NCBI GenBank assembly: GCA_022843805.1
Contig: JALHMY010000031.1
Span: 1-64,000, forward strand
DNA from: Fuerstiella sp.
Lineage (GTDB): Bacteria; Planctomycetota; Planctomycetia; Planctomycetales; Planctomycetaceae
Length of the DNA stretch: 64,000 nucleotides
Direction: 5' to 3'
A program made the position numbers and the translations under genes. Shown here piece after piece: positions 17,101-26,571 of the stretch (positions are counted from its first letter, which is position 1; the number at the start of each line of letters is the position of its first letter). A model generated the notes under the pieces. That model was not told the origin of the DNA. It searched no databases and worked only from the letters and a program-made list of their open reading frames with translations.

Positions 17101-20100
17101 CCCGTACCCCTGTGCGTCTCTTTCTGAGACGTTCAGGTGCTGAAGCATGATCGGTCCTCGACTCCATGCCAGTTCAAAAACTCGATCGGCCAGACTGGGG
17201 TCCCGATACTTTTCCGCCATTCCCTGCACACCCGTGCGGGTTTCAGAAACGCCAGTGACGATGTCAGCTCGCACGGACTCACCAGGCTGCAGAACCAGTC
17301 GCTGCCGTATGCTGACAATCGGATCCAGAGTTGAGCCGACGGTGTTGGAGAGTGATGTTGATCGGTCAAATGCTGCAGGATTCGACAGACTGCGACCTCG
17401 CCCGATAAACTTCATGCGGTCCGTTTCGAAAGAGGGAACGTCGACCACATTTCCGCCAATGGTCATCATGTGAATCATCCACGGAGGGCGTTCCTCGACT
17501 GATCTGGCACGGCGAGTGCAGAACAGGGCGTTCTGTGGCTGGGCAATCTCGGACTGCACAAACAGATTGCTGAAAGCGGGATGGGATTCATCCTGAGCCT
17601 GGGTGGCCATGACGACCTCAGCATAGCTGGTGATCTCAATGGAACGAACGCGTTCAGATCGATTGGTCAGTGTAATTCGCCGGAGTTCAATATCGTCCTC
17701 GGACGAGACGCTGATTTCCGTGTGCAATTCGATATGTTCATCCTGCCTGCGGAATTCGGCCCGCGCCTGTGTGAAGATCGCTTCATATTGTCTTGAAGGT
17801 TTTCCGGTCGGGTGTAATGCTGTCGACCAGAATACACCGCTGTCGAGATCTCTCACATAACAAAAAGTACCCCAGCAGTCGCGAGTCGGGTCTTCGCGCC
17901 ACCGAGTCACAGCCAGATCCCGCCATCGACTGTAGCCTCCTCCTGCGCTCGTAATGGCAACGTGATACTGACCATTTGAAAGCAGATGGACTTCAGGTAC
18001 CGGACTGCCGGGGTCGACAAAGACCCGCATTGTGCCTGCTTCCTCGGCAGAAACGCTTCGAGTTGTACTGGCTTCGATCGCATGAGGATATACGGGTACG
18101 GTTGCGCGCGGGACTCGCTCATGCAACAGCAGATCAACAGCACGGAACGATGGATCAGCAGCAAAACGCTGCTGCATGGGCTTGCCGAGCAGCAAACTCG
18201 ACAATGACAGCAGACTCATTCCTGCATGATGAGCCATTACCTGACGCACGGTGATACTTGTCATACCAGGAGGCAGTCGCGAAGGGGTATAGTCGACTGC
18301 TTCAAAGAACCCGTATGCGCCGTCACGTCCATCCCGGGACAATCGTTCAAGATTTTTGCAGGCTGCCTCAGGTGCAACCATCAGCGCCAGCAGAGTTGCA
18401 TACGGTGCGATAACCAGATCTTCCGCAAGACCTCTCTTCAATCCCAGTCCTGGAACTCCGAAGGCCCGATACTGATAATTCAGACTTCGGTCCAGCAGAT
18501 TGTAGCCGGATTCTGAAATGCCCCAGGGAACTCCACGCTGACGGCCATAGTTTATCTGCCTTCGTACAACCGCCCGACATGTCTGATCAATCAAAGTTCC
18601 TTCATATGCCGGCATTACCAGCATTGGCATCAGGTATTCAAACATTGAGCCGCTCCAGCTGAGCAGTGCCGGAGAACCGCCGGCACTGGTCAGCAAACGA
18701 CCAAGTGCAAACCAATGGTCCTGACTGAAGTGGCCCTGGGCGATCAGTACAAAGCTGGCAAGTCTCGCTTCCGATGCCAGCAGATCATAACATCCGCTGT
18801 CGGTCCGATTCTCACTGACGTTGAAACCAATCGCAAACAGATCTCTTGAACGGTTGTGAAGAAAATCGAAGTCCATTTCGGCGAATTCAGCACACTGATC
18901 GCTCACCTGATCGAGACTCTGTATTCGAATGGAGGCAAGTCCCGATGACTTAATGCAGGCCTGCTGCAAATGCTGCAGCCAGTCGATCGAAGTCATGATG
19001 CTGCCGTCTGAGGCTTCCTTTGAAAGGCTCATTTCCTGCGCGATGCCCTCAATGAGAGGGCAGATGGACTGAGTCAGAGAAGCAACCTCACGGAGTGTGG
19101 GAACTTCATCCAGCGCCATCAGCAGCGATTCAAGTTCAGCCAGCCGTTTCTGCTGTTCAGGAATTTCGGACTCCCAGAAGGCTGCTGGTGGAGCCAAAAG
19201 TCTGGTCCAGGCGGCAAGCCGATGAAGCTCCTGCAGATGATCGGCGCAGGCACGCACAAATGCGCTCACCCACCAGTCCAGTTCCGGACTGTAGTCAGCT
19301 TGTTTTACCTCTGCAGTTGTATCGAAGGCTTCGATAAGTCCTGAGAGCAGCGTCTGGATTGCCTTCAACTGGTATGGACACCGTTCAAGTTCTTCGATGT
19401 ACCTTTCAAGAAGTCTGGTTGTATTGCCGCTGGCACGAACCACTGATCCGTTGTGTTCAGCCTGTCTGGAGCCCATTGCTTCATCGTACGAAACCCTCAG
19501 AGTGTCGGCGAGCCCTTCGCAGATGCGGCGGGAAACGATGCGATCATCGGCCAACCGCTTTAAACCGCTTCCCAGCACCAGCAATTGTCCGGCGAGATTT
19601 CCACTGTCTACGGTGGAAACATACTGCGGAGCCAGAGGAATCAGAGTCCGTGTGTCGTACCAGTTGAACCAGTGCCCTCGATAGCGTTCCATTTTCGCCA
19701 TCGTGCCGAGGGTTTTTCGAATTCGGTCCAGCATGCCGGAAGCAGAAAGATATCCAAAGTCATATGCCGTCAGATCCGCCAGCAGAGCAAGGCCGATATT
19801 TGTCGGACTGGTCCGCGTCGCAATCACTTCGGCGGGATTCATCTGGACATTGTCCGGAGGCAGCCAGTTCTCCTGCTCGGTAACAAACGTCTCGAAGTAT
19901 CGCCATGTTCGACGCGAGAGCTGCCGCAGAAAGAGATGCTGGACCGGCGTTAGTCGGACGGGAGGCGTTGCAATCGATCGACTTAGCCACCACGCCGCCA
20001 CTGGTGACACAAACCACAATGCCAGAAGTGGTCCGGCGACCATCAGAGTTTCCGGATGCGTCACTGCAAGAGAAAAAGACGTTGCCACGGAAACAAGTGG

Positions 20101-22983
20101 CGCGATACTCATCGCCCGAAAGAATCCGGCGAGGTCGGAGCTTGCGCTACGCTCGCTGTCGCTGGACGTTTTCCACTCCAGCATCTTTGATCTTGTCCAG
20201 TGTATCCTCACGAGCGTACGAACTACCGCATCCATACAAATGAATGACTCGAACGGAATAAACATTAGTGTGAACACGCTCTGTGCGAGAGGACGTCCCA
20301 TTGATGCGACCGACGAGCGGATGTGTGTCAGCAGAGGCAAGTCGGTTGGCTTGATTGCCAAATCCATGATCGCCGACAGGAGCGACGGCAAAGTGACTAC
20401 CGCCACGACAAAAACCGTTGCTGCCGAAGCAAATGACGATTCTGCGAAAAGCCATGACAGCAGCAGTACAGCCAGCATGGAGATGGGGACAAAGCTGCGA
20501 CGCAGATTGTCAAAGATTTTCCACCACGATAAAAGCGAAATCGGATTTCCGACGCGTCCCGCTGAAGAGTTGCCGACTCGGGGCATCAGCCAGGCAGCAA
20601 TCTGCCAGTCCCCCCGCATCCATCGATGGCGCCGACTCACATCCGCCGTGTAACTGGAAGGATGATCTTCATAAAGGACGACGTCCGTCAGCAGGCCGGA
20701 ACGTGCATAACAGCTTTCCAGCAAATCATGGCTGAGAATTCGGTTCTCCGGAAAATCTCCGCACTGCCGATCAAACATATCAATGTCGTAGATGCCTTTG
20801 CCGATAAACGATCCTTCAGCAAAAAGATCCTGATAGACATCCGAGACAACTCGGGTATATGGGTCAACTCCCGCATCGCCAGCCAGCAGCCGCACAAACC
20901 AGGAGCGATAAGCGCTAGGCAGGCTCACGCCGACTCTCGGCTGCAGAATGGTATAGCCATGGATGATTCGACGACCATCAGCATCCGGCACTGGTCGATT
21001 CAGCGGATGAGCCATCGCGGCCACCATCTCACGGGCCGCATCGCGAGGCAGCTGGGTGTCGGTATCCAGAGTGATCACGTAACGTGTCAGCTGCAATATG
21101 GAACAGTCACCGACAACCCGGGAAAATCGATCTGTCGCACCTCGCAGGGTAGCATTGAGATCGGCCAGCTTACCCCGTTTTCGCTCATAGCCCATCCAGA
21201 TATTTTCAGGAGCATTCCATCGACGGTTTCGATGGAGCAAGAAGAAGATATCGGTTCGTTCGTCCTGATATTTTTCGGAAAGCTGGCTGATTCCATCGCA
21301 CACCTGTTGAATGAGATCTGCGTCTTCCGGACGTGTTTCCTCAGAGGCGTCTTCAAGGTCAGTCAGCAGGGCAAAGTGCAGACAGGGGTCGCGATTCGCA
21401 AGAAAACGAATTTCCAGGGACTCAAGAAGGCGTTCAATGGATGCAGGGTTTGAGAGCATCGTGGGAACAGCGACAAGAGTACGCTGATCCTTCGGAATAC
21501 CGTTGCGAAAATCCAGCCGAGGCAGGGCCTGCGGGCTCATCAGTCCGGTGGTCAGCCAGTGCACGATTCCAATCGCAAGATGTCCGGCGGACATTACGAT
21601 GGGAATTGCCAGCAGCCACAGCAGAAATGTTCCTGGTTGCCGTCCCGAGCCGCTGCTGAACAGAACGGCAAGAATTGCGGACAACAGCAGTGCCACTGCG
21701 GTGATATAAATCAGCATCGGAAAGCGGCGTCGCAACTTCTCGACAACAACAGCAAACGTCAGCCGCATATGAACGAGTCGTTCGAGTGCTGGTCGACCCT
21801 GATCCACAAGAAAATAGCCCACATGATTTGTTCGATGATTCGGCTGAATTCTTGCTTCTGCCTGCGACAGCTGAATGGCGCGCTGAGCCACATCATATTC
21901 TGAACAGGGTGATCGCCGGGCGATCGCTTCCACTGCATGGCGATACCGATCGCGGGTGGCGAAGTCCATTTCTGAATATACGCCCGCCGGGTCGCGAGAC
22001 AATGTCTGTTCGACGAGACTTTGCTGTGCGACAAATTCTCGCCAGTCATTCATCGCCAGAAATCGGAGACTGGTGATGCTGTTTCCCACCGATACCTGAT
22101 CGGCCGCCTGGGCAAGCCCTTCTGCCAGAATCAGTTGCTCGGTCGTTTCTCCCTGAATCGCCAGTCTTTGCTCCAGCCAGCTGCTGGCAAACGAGAAGTT
22201 GGGATTCTGCCCCTGAAGATGGCGAGTCAGCTCTCCAAGAAACGCTCCGGATAATGTTGGATTGTCGCGAGCCATATCTGCAAGGACCAGCACAAGATCC
22301 GTTGGCTTTTGTTCGACCGTACGAATCATTTTCTCAGCCCAGTCACTGGCCTGATCCCGGTCGATGCGTCCCCGCAGAATCCTTGCCGCCACGCGACGAA
22401 GATTCTCGATCAGTGCCAGTCGCAGCATAAGCGGAAGCGCCCAAAGCTCACCAAGCTTCAGGGGTACCACGGACTGGTAGGCCGTCAGAAAGCTTGTTAA
22501 ACCTGTGCACTCCATTCGCCCGTCTGTATGAGCAATCAATTCGAGAGCAATGTCGTAAACTCTGGGAAAGCCAGCTCCCGGACTGTCGGCCAGTCGTGGC
22601 AGTTCGCCACTGTAGGATGGGGGAAGGAGTCGGCGAGTGGACCGGATTTGTTCCTCTATCAGATAGAAGTTGTCCAGCAGCCATTCAGCTGCCGGGGTAA
22701 TTCTTCTGTTACGTGCGGCGGCAGCGGCAATCAGGTCGTAAGTATCCAGCAGGACACGCTCATTCTCGCCAAGTCGCGGCAGCAGCCTGTCGTCGGTTCT
22801 GCCCGATGCCAGTCGATGAGCGACGGCAATGTGTCGTGCATGTCGCTCCAGCTGGTCAACATTCAGCAGTTCAGCCCGCAGGGGCGAATTCTCCGAAGGA
22901 CCGGACTGCCCTTCTATAACCGGTGAACTTTTTCGCCAGTGCAAAAGGTTTCCAATACGATCTCTGATCTCCGGCAACTGCAT
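14170..22983 (-). CDS. ndvB: Cyclic beta-1,2-glucan synthase-like protein (GT84 + GH94)
   Basis: 2937 residues, the expected size for NdvB/ChvB. Paired membrane helices (about 421-443 and 452-476) precede a GT84 glycosyltransferase domain with LDTDTQLPRD (639-648) and the RHRWMRGDWQ motif (785-794); further helices follow at about 832-890 and 960-1000. A glucoamylase-like region (about 1400-1600, SWSGSMFEYLMP) comes next. Two GH94-type N-domains follow (GRGRSLSNPAAF and GRNGSPSNPAAM), and a GH94 phosphorylase domain with GCGDWNDGMN near residue 2590 carries the likely general acid Asp. In rhizobia this enzyme initiates, elongates, cyclises and trims periplasmic beta-1,2-glucans. No exporter (NdvA-like) is seen nearby. 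Confidence 0.92.
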   Translation of the reverse strand: MQLPEIRDRIGNLLHWRKSSPVIEGQSGPSENSPLRAELLNVDQLERHARHIAVAHRLASGRTDDRLLPRLGENERVLLDTYDLIAAAAARNRRITPAAEWLLDNFYLIEEQIRSTRRLLPPSYSGELPRLADSPGAGFPRVYDIALELIAHTDGRMECTGLTSFLTAYQSVVPLKLGELWALPLMLRLALIENLRRVAARILRGRIDRDQASDWAEKMIRTVEQKPTDLVLVLADMARDNPTLSGAFLGELTRHLQGQNPNFSFASSWLEQRLAIQGETTEQLILAEGLAQAADQVSVGNSITSLRFLAMNDWREFVAQQSLVEQTLSRDPAGVYSEMDFATRDRYRHAVEAIARRSPCSEYDVAQRAIQLSQAEARIQPNHRTNHVGYFLVDQGRPALERLVHMRLTFAVVVEKLRRRFPMLIYITAVALLLSAILAVLFSSGSGRQPGTFLLWLLAIPIVMSAGHLAIGIVHWLTTGLMSPQALPRLDFRNGIPKDQRTLVAVPTMLSNPASIERLLESLEIRFLANRDPCLHFALLTDLEDASEETRPEDADLIQQVCDGISQLSEKYQDERTDIFFLLHRNRRWNAPENIWMGYERKRGKLADLNATLRGATDRFSRVVGDCSILQLTRYVITLDTDTQLPRDAAREMVAAMAHPLNRPVPDADGRRIIHGYTILQPRVGVSLPSAYRSWFVRLLAGDAGVDPYTRVVSDVYQDLFAEGSFIGKGIYDIDMFDRQCGDFPENRILSHDLLESCYARSGLLTDVVLYEDHPSSYTADVSRRHRWMRGDWQIAAWLMPRVGNSSAGRVGNPISLLSWWKIFDNLRRSFVPISMLAVLLLSWLFAESSFASAATVFVVAVVTLPSLLSAIMDLAIKPTDLPLLTHIRSSVASMGRPLAQSVFTLMFIPFESFICMDAVVRTLVRIHWTRSKMLEWKTSSDSERSASSDLAGFFRAMSIAPLVSVATSFSLAVTHPETLMVAGPLLALWFVSPVAAWWLSRSIATPPVRLTPVQHLFLRQLSRRTWRYFETFVTEQENWLPPDNVQMNPAEVIATRTSPTNIGLALLADLTAYDFGYLSASGMLDRIRKTLGTMAKMERYRGHWFNWYDTRTLIPLAPQYVSTVDSGNLAGQLLVLGSGLKRLADDRIVSRRICEGLADTLRVSYDEAMGSRQAEHNGSVVRASGNTTRLLERYIEELERCPYQLKAIQTLLSGLIEAFDTTAEVKQADYSPELDWWVSAFVRACADHLQELHRLAAWTRLLAPPAAFWESEIPEQQKRLAELESLLMALDEVPTLREVASLTQSICPLIEGIAQEMSLSKEASDGSIMTSIDWLQHLQQACIKSSGLASIRIQSLDQVSDQCAEFAEMDFDFLHNRSRDLFAIGFNVSENRTDSGCYDLLASEARLASFVLIAQGHFSQDHWFALGRLLTSAGGSPALLSWSGSMFEYLMPMLVMPAYEGTLIDQTCRAVVRRQINYGRQRGVPWGISESGYNLLDRSLNYQYRAFGVPGLGLKRGLAEDLVIAPYATLLALMVAPEAACKNLERLSRDGRDGAYGFFEAVDYTPSRLPPGMTSITVRQVMAHHAGMSLLSLSSLLLGKPMQQRFAADPSFRAVDLLLHERVPRATVPVYPHAIEASTTRSVSAEEAGTMRVFVDPGSPVPEVHLLSNGQYHVAITSAGGGYSRWRDLAVTRWREDPTRDCWGTFCYVRDLDSGVFWSTALHPTGKPSRQYEAIFTQARAEFRRQDEHIELHTEISVSSEDDIELRRITLTNRSERVRSIEITSYAEVVMATQAQDESHPAFSNLFVQSEIAQPQNALFCTRRARSVEERPPWMIHMMTIGGNVVDVPSFETDRMKFIGRGRSLSNPAAFDRSTSLSNTVGSTLDPIVSIRQRLVLQPGESVRADIVTGVSETRTGVQGMAEKYRDPSLADRVFELAWSRGPIMLQHLNVSERDAQGYGKLAGSIIYASLLRRTRTSVLIRNRRGQSGLWGYGISGDFPIVLVRIRDADRIDLVRDALQAHSYWRMKGLYVDLVVWNEDDSIYRQSLQDAIMDSLATSPASALLDRPGGVFVRRGEQMSEEDRSLLQTVARVVLQDDAGTLAEQVERRARIESAIPSFRPTKRRTDVIAAEESSPRDLTFFNGLGGFSRDGREYVTILKPDSATPAPWVNVIANAQIGTVISESGSAYTWVENSHEFRLTPWNNDPVSDGSGEAFYLRDEESGRFWSPSPLPARGTNTYVTRHGFGYTIFDYTEDGITTELCIFVAIDSAVKFARLRVINRSGRNRPLSVTGYWEWVLGETRGKSLMHVGTETDPVTGAVFARNFYSPDFADRIAFVDCSEPIRTLTGDRTEFLGRNGSPSNPAAMHRVRLSNRTGAGLDPCAAIQTQLTLSDGQEKIIVFTMGAGIGEDNTRQIVQRFRGEGNAQTALEGVWHYWSQTLGAVHVETPDPAVNFLTNGWLIYQTLACRMWARTGFYQSGGGYGFRDQLQDAMALVHAEPALLREHLLRACSRQFREGDVQHWWHPPAGRGVRTHFSDDFLWLPVALCRYVRMTGDTGVLQERVPFLSSRALHASEEANYDLPTISDDIGSVYEHALRAIDNGLRFGAHGLPLMGCGDWNDGMNLVGQHGQGESVWLAFFQYDVLNQFANLASQQHDIATADRCILEAGRLRGHIENNGWDGEWYRRAYFDDGTPLGSSGNSECQIDSISQSWSILSGAGTRERSLQAMASVDRRLVRPDAGLIQLLDPPFDHSTLNPGYIRGYVPGVRENGGQYTHSAIWTVMAFAAVGNTERAWQLFNMINPVNHGATASAISTYRVEPYVVAADVYAVEPHLGRGGWTWYTGSSGWMYRLITESLLGLQLDADKLRFSPAPPRNWPSYRIHYRFRETVYHITIQNGGDGKTIQSLTVDGIQQPNNFVSLVNDHGSHEVTIELL

Positions 22984-23197
22984 ACGCTCACTTAATTTGG
23001 GTGGGAAGGGGCCGACGATTCACACGTGATATTCGTGGAAACGCGTTTGAGAAAGACATCCGACAAAACCGGGTCTGGCTTCCGCATCCATTCGATCCGG
23101 ATGGAATTCAATCGGCGAGGGTGCCACAGGCGGGGTTTTGTACAGATGTCGAATTTCGTTGTCTTTTTGATAATCAGCCCTGGCTAAACGTGAAGCT

Positions 23198-24058
23198 TTA
23201 TTGAAAGCGGGGAGCCTCTGCCAGAGAAAAGACAATAACCTCTTCACCGGTGACGGTGCTGATGTCATGATGCATGCTGAGCACTTTCACTCCGGATGCT
23301 TCGTGTACGAGCGATTCCAGCATCGGTCGGGCCAGTTCCAGCAGTTGTTTTCGACTCTGCTTGATCAGGTCTCGACCTTTCTCAGGTGTCTGTGATCTGC
23401 CAAGCTGCCGCTCTGCAAGGGTCAGAACGCCCTGAAGCCGGATAATCAGCATGTCTTTGATCAGGTGAGACTGAATACTTTCCGAACGACAGCCCAGATA
23501 CTCATCCTGAAATCGAATGATGCCATCACAGATTGCCGCTTCGCTTTCGGGCTGAGTGAGAGTTTTTGTGCTTCTCTCGCTCCGAATTTTTCGTGCCTCG
23601 CCAATCGGCAGACGGAGAGCGGCTGACTGTGGATGAGCTGGCGGAGGAAATTTTATTGTCTGTGATGTCGCAGGAACAGTCGATCCAATATTTGATAACA
23701 CCATGCGAACTGCAGCAAGCGTTACAGGCTTAAAGAGGACAAGATCGCATCCGGCCTTCAGGGCCATTGCTTTATGGTCATCGCCTTTCTGGCCCGTAAT
23801 CGCGACAATTTTCGTTTTGGCCAGGTCCGGTAACTGGCGAAAACGGGACACCAGCGTGCAGCCATCCATGCCGGGCATCAGAAGGTCGACCAGCATCAGA
23901 TCAGGTCGGAATGCCGTTGCTACATCCAGCGCCTGAATTCCGCCGTACGTTACATGGACCTGATTCTCCAGCTCTTCGAGGAGCAGGCCCAGCGCATCCG
24001 CGCCATCGCGATTGTCATCAACAATAAGTACTCGCAGAGATGTCTGCGTTGCGGACAT
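23198..24058 (-). CDS. Response regulator with C-terminal MpsC/DUF2294 domain
   Basis: 286 residues from ATG 24058, chosen because AGGAG precedes it; upstream in-frame codons belong to the repeat at 24116-24172. The receiver domain covers 1-125: VLIVDDNRDG with acidic pocket, phospho-acceptor Asp58 in LMLVDLLMPG, and Lys in LFKP. A linker (about 126-170) leads to a DUF2294/MpsC domain (about 172-286; ICDGIIRFQDEYLG, IIRLQGVLTLAE, MHHDISTVTGEEVIVFSLAE). It lies directly downstream of the hybrid kinase and is probably its partner. The output domain is closely similar to the stand-alone protein at 27021-27410. DUF2294 function is poorly known; the S. aureus member MpsC belongs to an ion/bicarbonate transport locus. 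Confidence 0.88.
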   Translation of the reverse strand: MSATQTSLRVLIVDDNRDGADALGLLLEELENQVHVTYGGIQALDVATAFRPDLMLVDLLMPGMDGCTLVSRFRQLPDLAKTKIVAITGQKGDDHKAMALKAGCDLVLFKPVTLAAVRMVLSNIGSTVPATSQTIKFPPPAHPQSAALRLPIGEARKIRSERSTKTLTQPESEAAICDGIIRFQDEYLGCRSESIQSHLIKDMLIIRLQGVLTLAERQLGRSQTPEKGRDLIKQSRKQLLELARPMLESLVHEASGVKVLSMHHDISTVTGEEVIVFSLAEAPRFQ

Positions 24059-24115
24059 GAAATAATCTCCTGATTTGAGCAAGCTTGCTCTTTTCTTCCT
24101 GACATCCGGGCATTT

Positions 24116-24172
24116 GCCTGAAACGCAACCTCGAACGTCGCGGTTCACGCAGGTTTTGTGAGGGGTTCTAAA
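24116..24172. repeat. Half copy of the MITE-like element, providing the kinase stop codon
   Basis: Reverse-complemented, this stretch runs TTTAGAACCCCTCACAAAAC, then CTGCGTGAACCGCGACGTTC and GGTTGCGTTTCAGGC. It matches the left arm of the element at 3261-3317 at most positions. The TAG stop of the upstream hybrid kinase (24168-24170) is part of the repeat terminus. Only one arm is present, so this is a decayed or solo copy. Confidence 0.75.
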
Positions 24173-26468
24173 TCAAACGCTCGTCAACCGTTGCAAGGAT
24201 CTCAAGCAGATGGTCGAATCTCGCTGGTTTGACGATGTGATGGTTAAATCCGGCATCCTTTGAAGCCTGTCGATCTGAATCCTGGCCGTAACCTGTCAGA
24301 GCAATCAGCACAATGTCTTTTCCCTGGGGCTGTTTTCGCATCTGCTTTGCCGCTTCGTACCCGTTTAATCCCGGTAAGCCGATATCAAGCAGTACTGCGT
24401 GCGGCCTAAATTCGGCAGCCGCTTGTACGGCTGTTAAACCGTTGTGAGCGGTCCGAACGTCATGACCGCTGGACTTAAGCAGCATCGAAAACCCAAGGAC
24501 CGTATCCGCATTGTCATCAACCACAAGCACCCGCAGTGATCGCGCCGACTGATTCCCTGTGTCTGCGATCGGCGGCGCTGGCAGAGACCCCTCCGGCCGC
24601 AATGGCAGACGAACAATAAATTCACTCCCTTTACCCGGCTGGCTTTGAGCTTCGACGGTTCCTCCATGGAGTTCCGTCAAACGCTGCACAAGTGCGAGGC
24701 CAATTCCCAGGCCGCCCTGTGACCTGTCGAGAGAACGTTCTGCCTGAGTAAACAACTCGAAGACGTGAGGAAGAAGGGCTGTCGAAATGCCTACACCCGT
24801 ATCACGAACACGAATCACACATTCTTCGCGGTCTCTCTGGACGCTGAGCCAGATGCAGCCGCGTTCTTCTGTGTACTTTGCTGCGTTCGTCAGCAGATTC
24901 GTAATGACCTGCTCAAGGCGTGCCGGATCGCCATACAGCCAGATCGGCTGCATCGGCAGAGACAGCGACAGCTCATGTCGCCGCTGCTCCATCAGAGGGC
25001 GAACCGTCTCCACAGCTCCCTCTGCGATTCCACAGATTGAAACCCACTCCTGCCGCAGCTGAACCCGTCCCGAAGTAATGCGGGAAACTTCCAGCAGATC
25101 ATCCACCAGATGTTCAAGCTTTCCCAGCTGACGCTCAATAATATTGCGGGACTGCTGCTGTATGCGGGATTCGGTTCCCTGCTGCAGGCTCAGTAACTGC
25201 ACTGCATTGGCAATTGGAGCCAGCGGGCTGCGAAGCTCATGACTCAGCATGGCAAGGAATTCATCCTTCCGCTGATGCAGATCTGACAGTTCCGCTGCCT
25301 GCGCATGAAGCAGTTTTTCAAGCCGACTGCGTTCGGTGATATCCCGAACATTGAACTGGATCACCTGATGAATGCCTTCGCGATATGCATTGGCGACGAT
25401 TTCGACTTCCACAAGTCGACCATCGCTGGCTTCCAGCGGAAGATGCTCATAACGCAGATAGCCATCATCCTGCAGACTTCGCACAGCCGCTTCACTGGCT
25501 GATCGATCGCTGAACAAGCCGATTTCCCAAAGCTGCCTGCCCTGAAATTCCGTATGGGAATAGCCCAGAAGTCCGGTCATGAACGGGTTGGAGTCAACAA
25601 TCATTCCCGTTTCGAAATCCACAATCAGAATTCCGTCTTTTGCGGCTTCAAAAAGCCGACGATACCGAACTTCCGAAACGTGTAAGGCGGTTTCCGCTTC
25701 CTTCATGTCATGAATGTCAGTGTTTGAACCGACCCACATGACAACTTCGCCTGCCTGATTCCGCATCGGCAGCGCCCGACTAAAGTGCCAGCGGTAGGCT
25801 CCGTCGTGCCTGCGAAAACGGCTTTCGAATTCGAACGCATCACCCGTGATTATGGACTGCTTCCAGACTCGAACATGCTCGTCAACATCGTCGGAGTGTA
25901 TGAACTGAGTCCATCCCCATCCCCGAAGTTTCTTAAATGGAAGTCCCGAGAATTCACTGCACTGCGGATTAAAATAGTCAACATCACCGTTCGGTGTGGT
26001 CGTGGCGATCTTCTGAGGCATGGAGTCAAGGATAAATCGCAGTTGTTCATCACTTTGACGAAGTCGCACATCCGCATTCGTTCGATGAGCGACGCTGCGT
26101 ATGGCGATCGGAATCAGGACTCCCTGGCTGGTTTCCAGAAGATTCATACTGACTTCCAGCGACACTTCGCTCCCGTCTTTTCGCAGTCCGCAAAGTTCCA
26201 CATGCCCGCGAATATCCTGAGTGGCAGACGCTATAAGGCTGTCTCCCGGTGATCGCCGACTTCCACGAAGTGACAGGGGCATCAGTATTTCGACGTGTTG
26301 CCCTACCAGGGCACTGGCTTCCGCGTAGCCAAACAACTGAACTGTTTTTCCGTTGACATAAACAATGGTGCCGAACTGATCCACGATCACGATCGCGTCG
26401 GGAGCGGACTCCATAAGGGTCTTGAATCGAATATCTGGTTCCGCCAGGGGTCCCGCAGTGCTCAGCAT
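24168..26468 (-). CDS. Hybrid sensor histidine kinase (PAS-PAS-PAS-HisKA-HATPase-REC)
   Basis: 766 residues, no membrane segment, so a cytoplasmic sensor. PAS domains cover about 14-125, 140-258 and 265-382. The HisKA domain holds the phospho-acceptor His410 in LAMLSHELRSP. A HATPase_c domain follows with N-box NLLTNAAKYTEE, VRDTGVGIS (G1) and GGLGIGLALV (G2). A C-terminal receiver (about 645-755) has VLVVDDNADT, Asp in LLDIGLPG and Lys in IVKPA. Next in the same direction is the REC-MpsC regulator, suggesting a phosphorelay. The stop codon sits in a repeat terminus, so the extreme C-terminus may have been altered. A terminator hairpin lies 50 nt upstream of the start. Confidence 0.95.
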   Translation of the reverse strand: MLSTAGPLAEPDIRFKTLMESAPDAIVIVDQFGTIVYVNGKTVQLFGYAEASALVGQHVEILMPLSLRGSRRSPGDSLIASATQDIRGHVELCGLRKDGSEVSLEVSMNLLETSQGVLIPIAIRSVAHRTNADVRLRQSDEQLRFILDSMPQKIATTTPNGDVDYFNPQCSEFSGLPFKKLRGWGWTQFIHSDDVDEHVRVWKQSIITGDAFEFESRFRRHDGAYRWHFSRALPMRNQAGEVVMWVGSNTDIHDMKEAETALHVSEVRYRRLFEAAKDGILIVDFETGMIVDSNPFMTGLLGYSHTEFQGRQLWEIGLFSDRSASEAAVRSLQDDGYLRYEHLPLEASDGRLVEVEIVANAYREGIHQVIQFNVRDITERSRLEKLLHAQAAELSDLHQRKDEFLAMLSHELRSPLAPIANAVQLLSLQQGTESRIQQQSRNIIERQLGKLEHLVDDLLEVSRITSGRVQLRQEWVSICGIAEGAVETVRPLMEQRRHELSLSLPMQPIWLYGDPARLEQVITNLLTNAAKYTEERGCIWLSVQRDREECVIRVRDTGVGISTALLPHVFELFTQAERSLDRSQGGLGIGLALVQRLTELHGGTVEAQSQPGKGSEFIVRLPLRPEGSLPAPPIADTGNQSARSLRVLVVDDNADTVLGFSMLLKSSGHDVRTAHNGLTAVQAAAEFRPHAVLLDIGLPGLNGYEAAKQMRKQPQGKDIVLIALTGYGQDSDRQASKDAGFNHHIVKPARFDHLLEILATVDERLI

Positions 26469-26517
26469 ATCAGCCCTCTTTCGTTTTCAGGCGAGGCGGT
26501 TCCGGCGGAAAGGCAAC

Positions 26518-26571
26518 AAAAAAGCCGACGTTTGCAGAATCTTTCATGAAAGATTCTGCAAACGTCGGCTT
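26518..26571 (-). terminator. Terminator-like 50-bp perfect palindrome ahead of the hybrid kinase
   Basis: The arms AAGCCGACGTTTGCAGAATC with TTTCA (26522-26546) and the exact complement (26547-26571) form a perfect palindrome with no spacer. Read on the minus strand it is followed at once by TTTTTT, which makes a minus-strand intrinsic terminator. The + strand side lacks a T-run. No minus-strand gene lies upstream, and the kinase start is about 50 nt downstream, so an attenuated leader or a terminated small RNA is likely. Confidence 0.8.

Noticed and set aside
19703-20653. 316-residue ORF on the + strand within the glucan synthase gene
   Set aside because: It lies antisense inside a strongly supported coding sequence and has the Arg/Ser-rich composition of a shadow frame.
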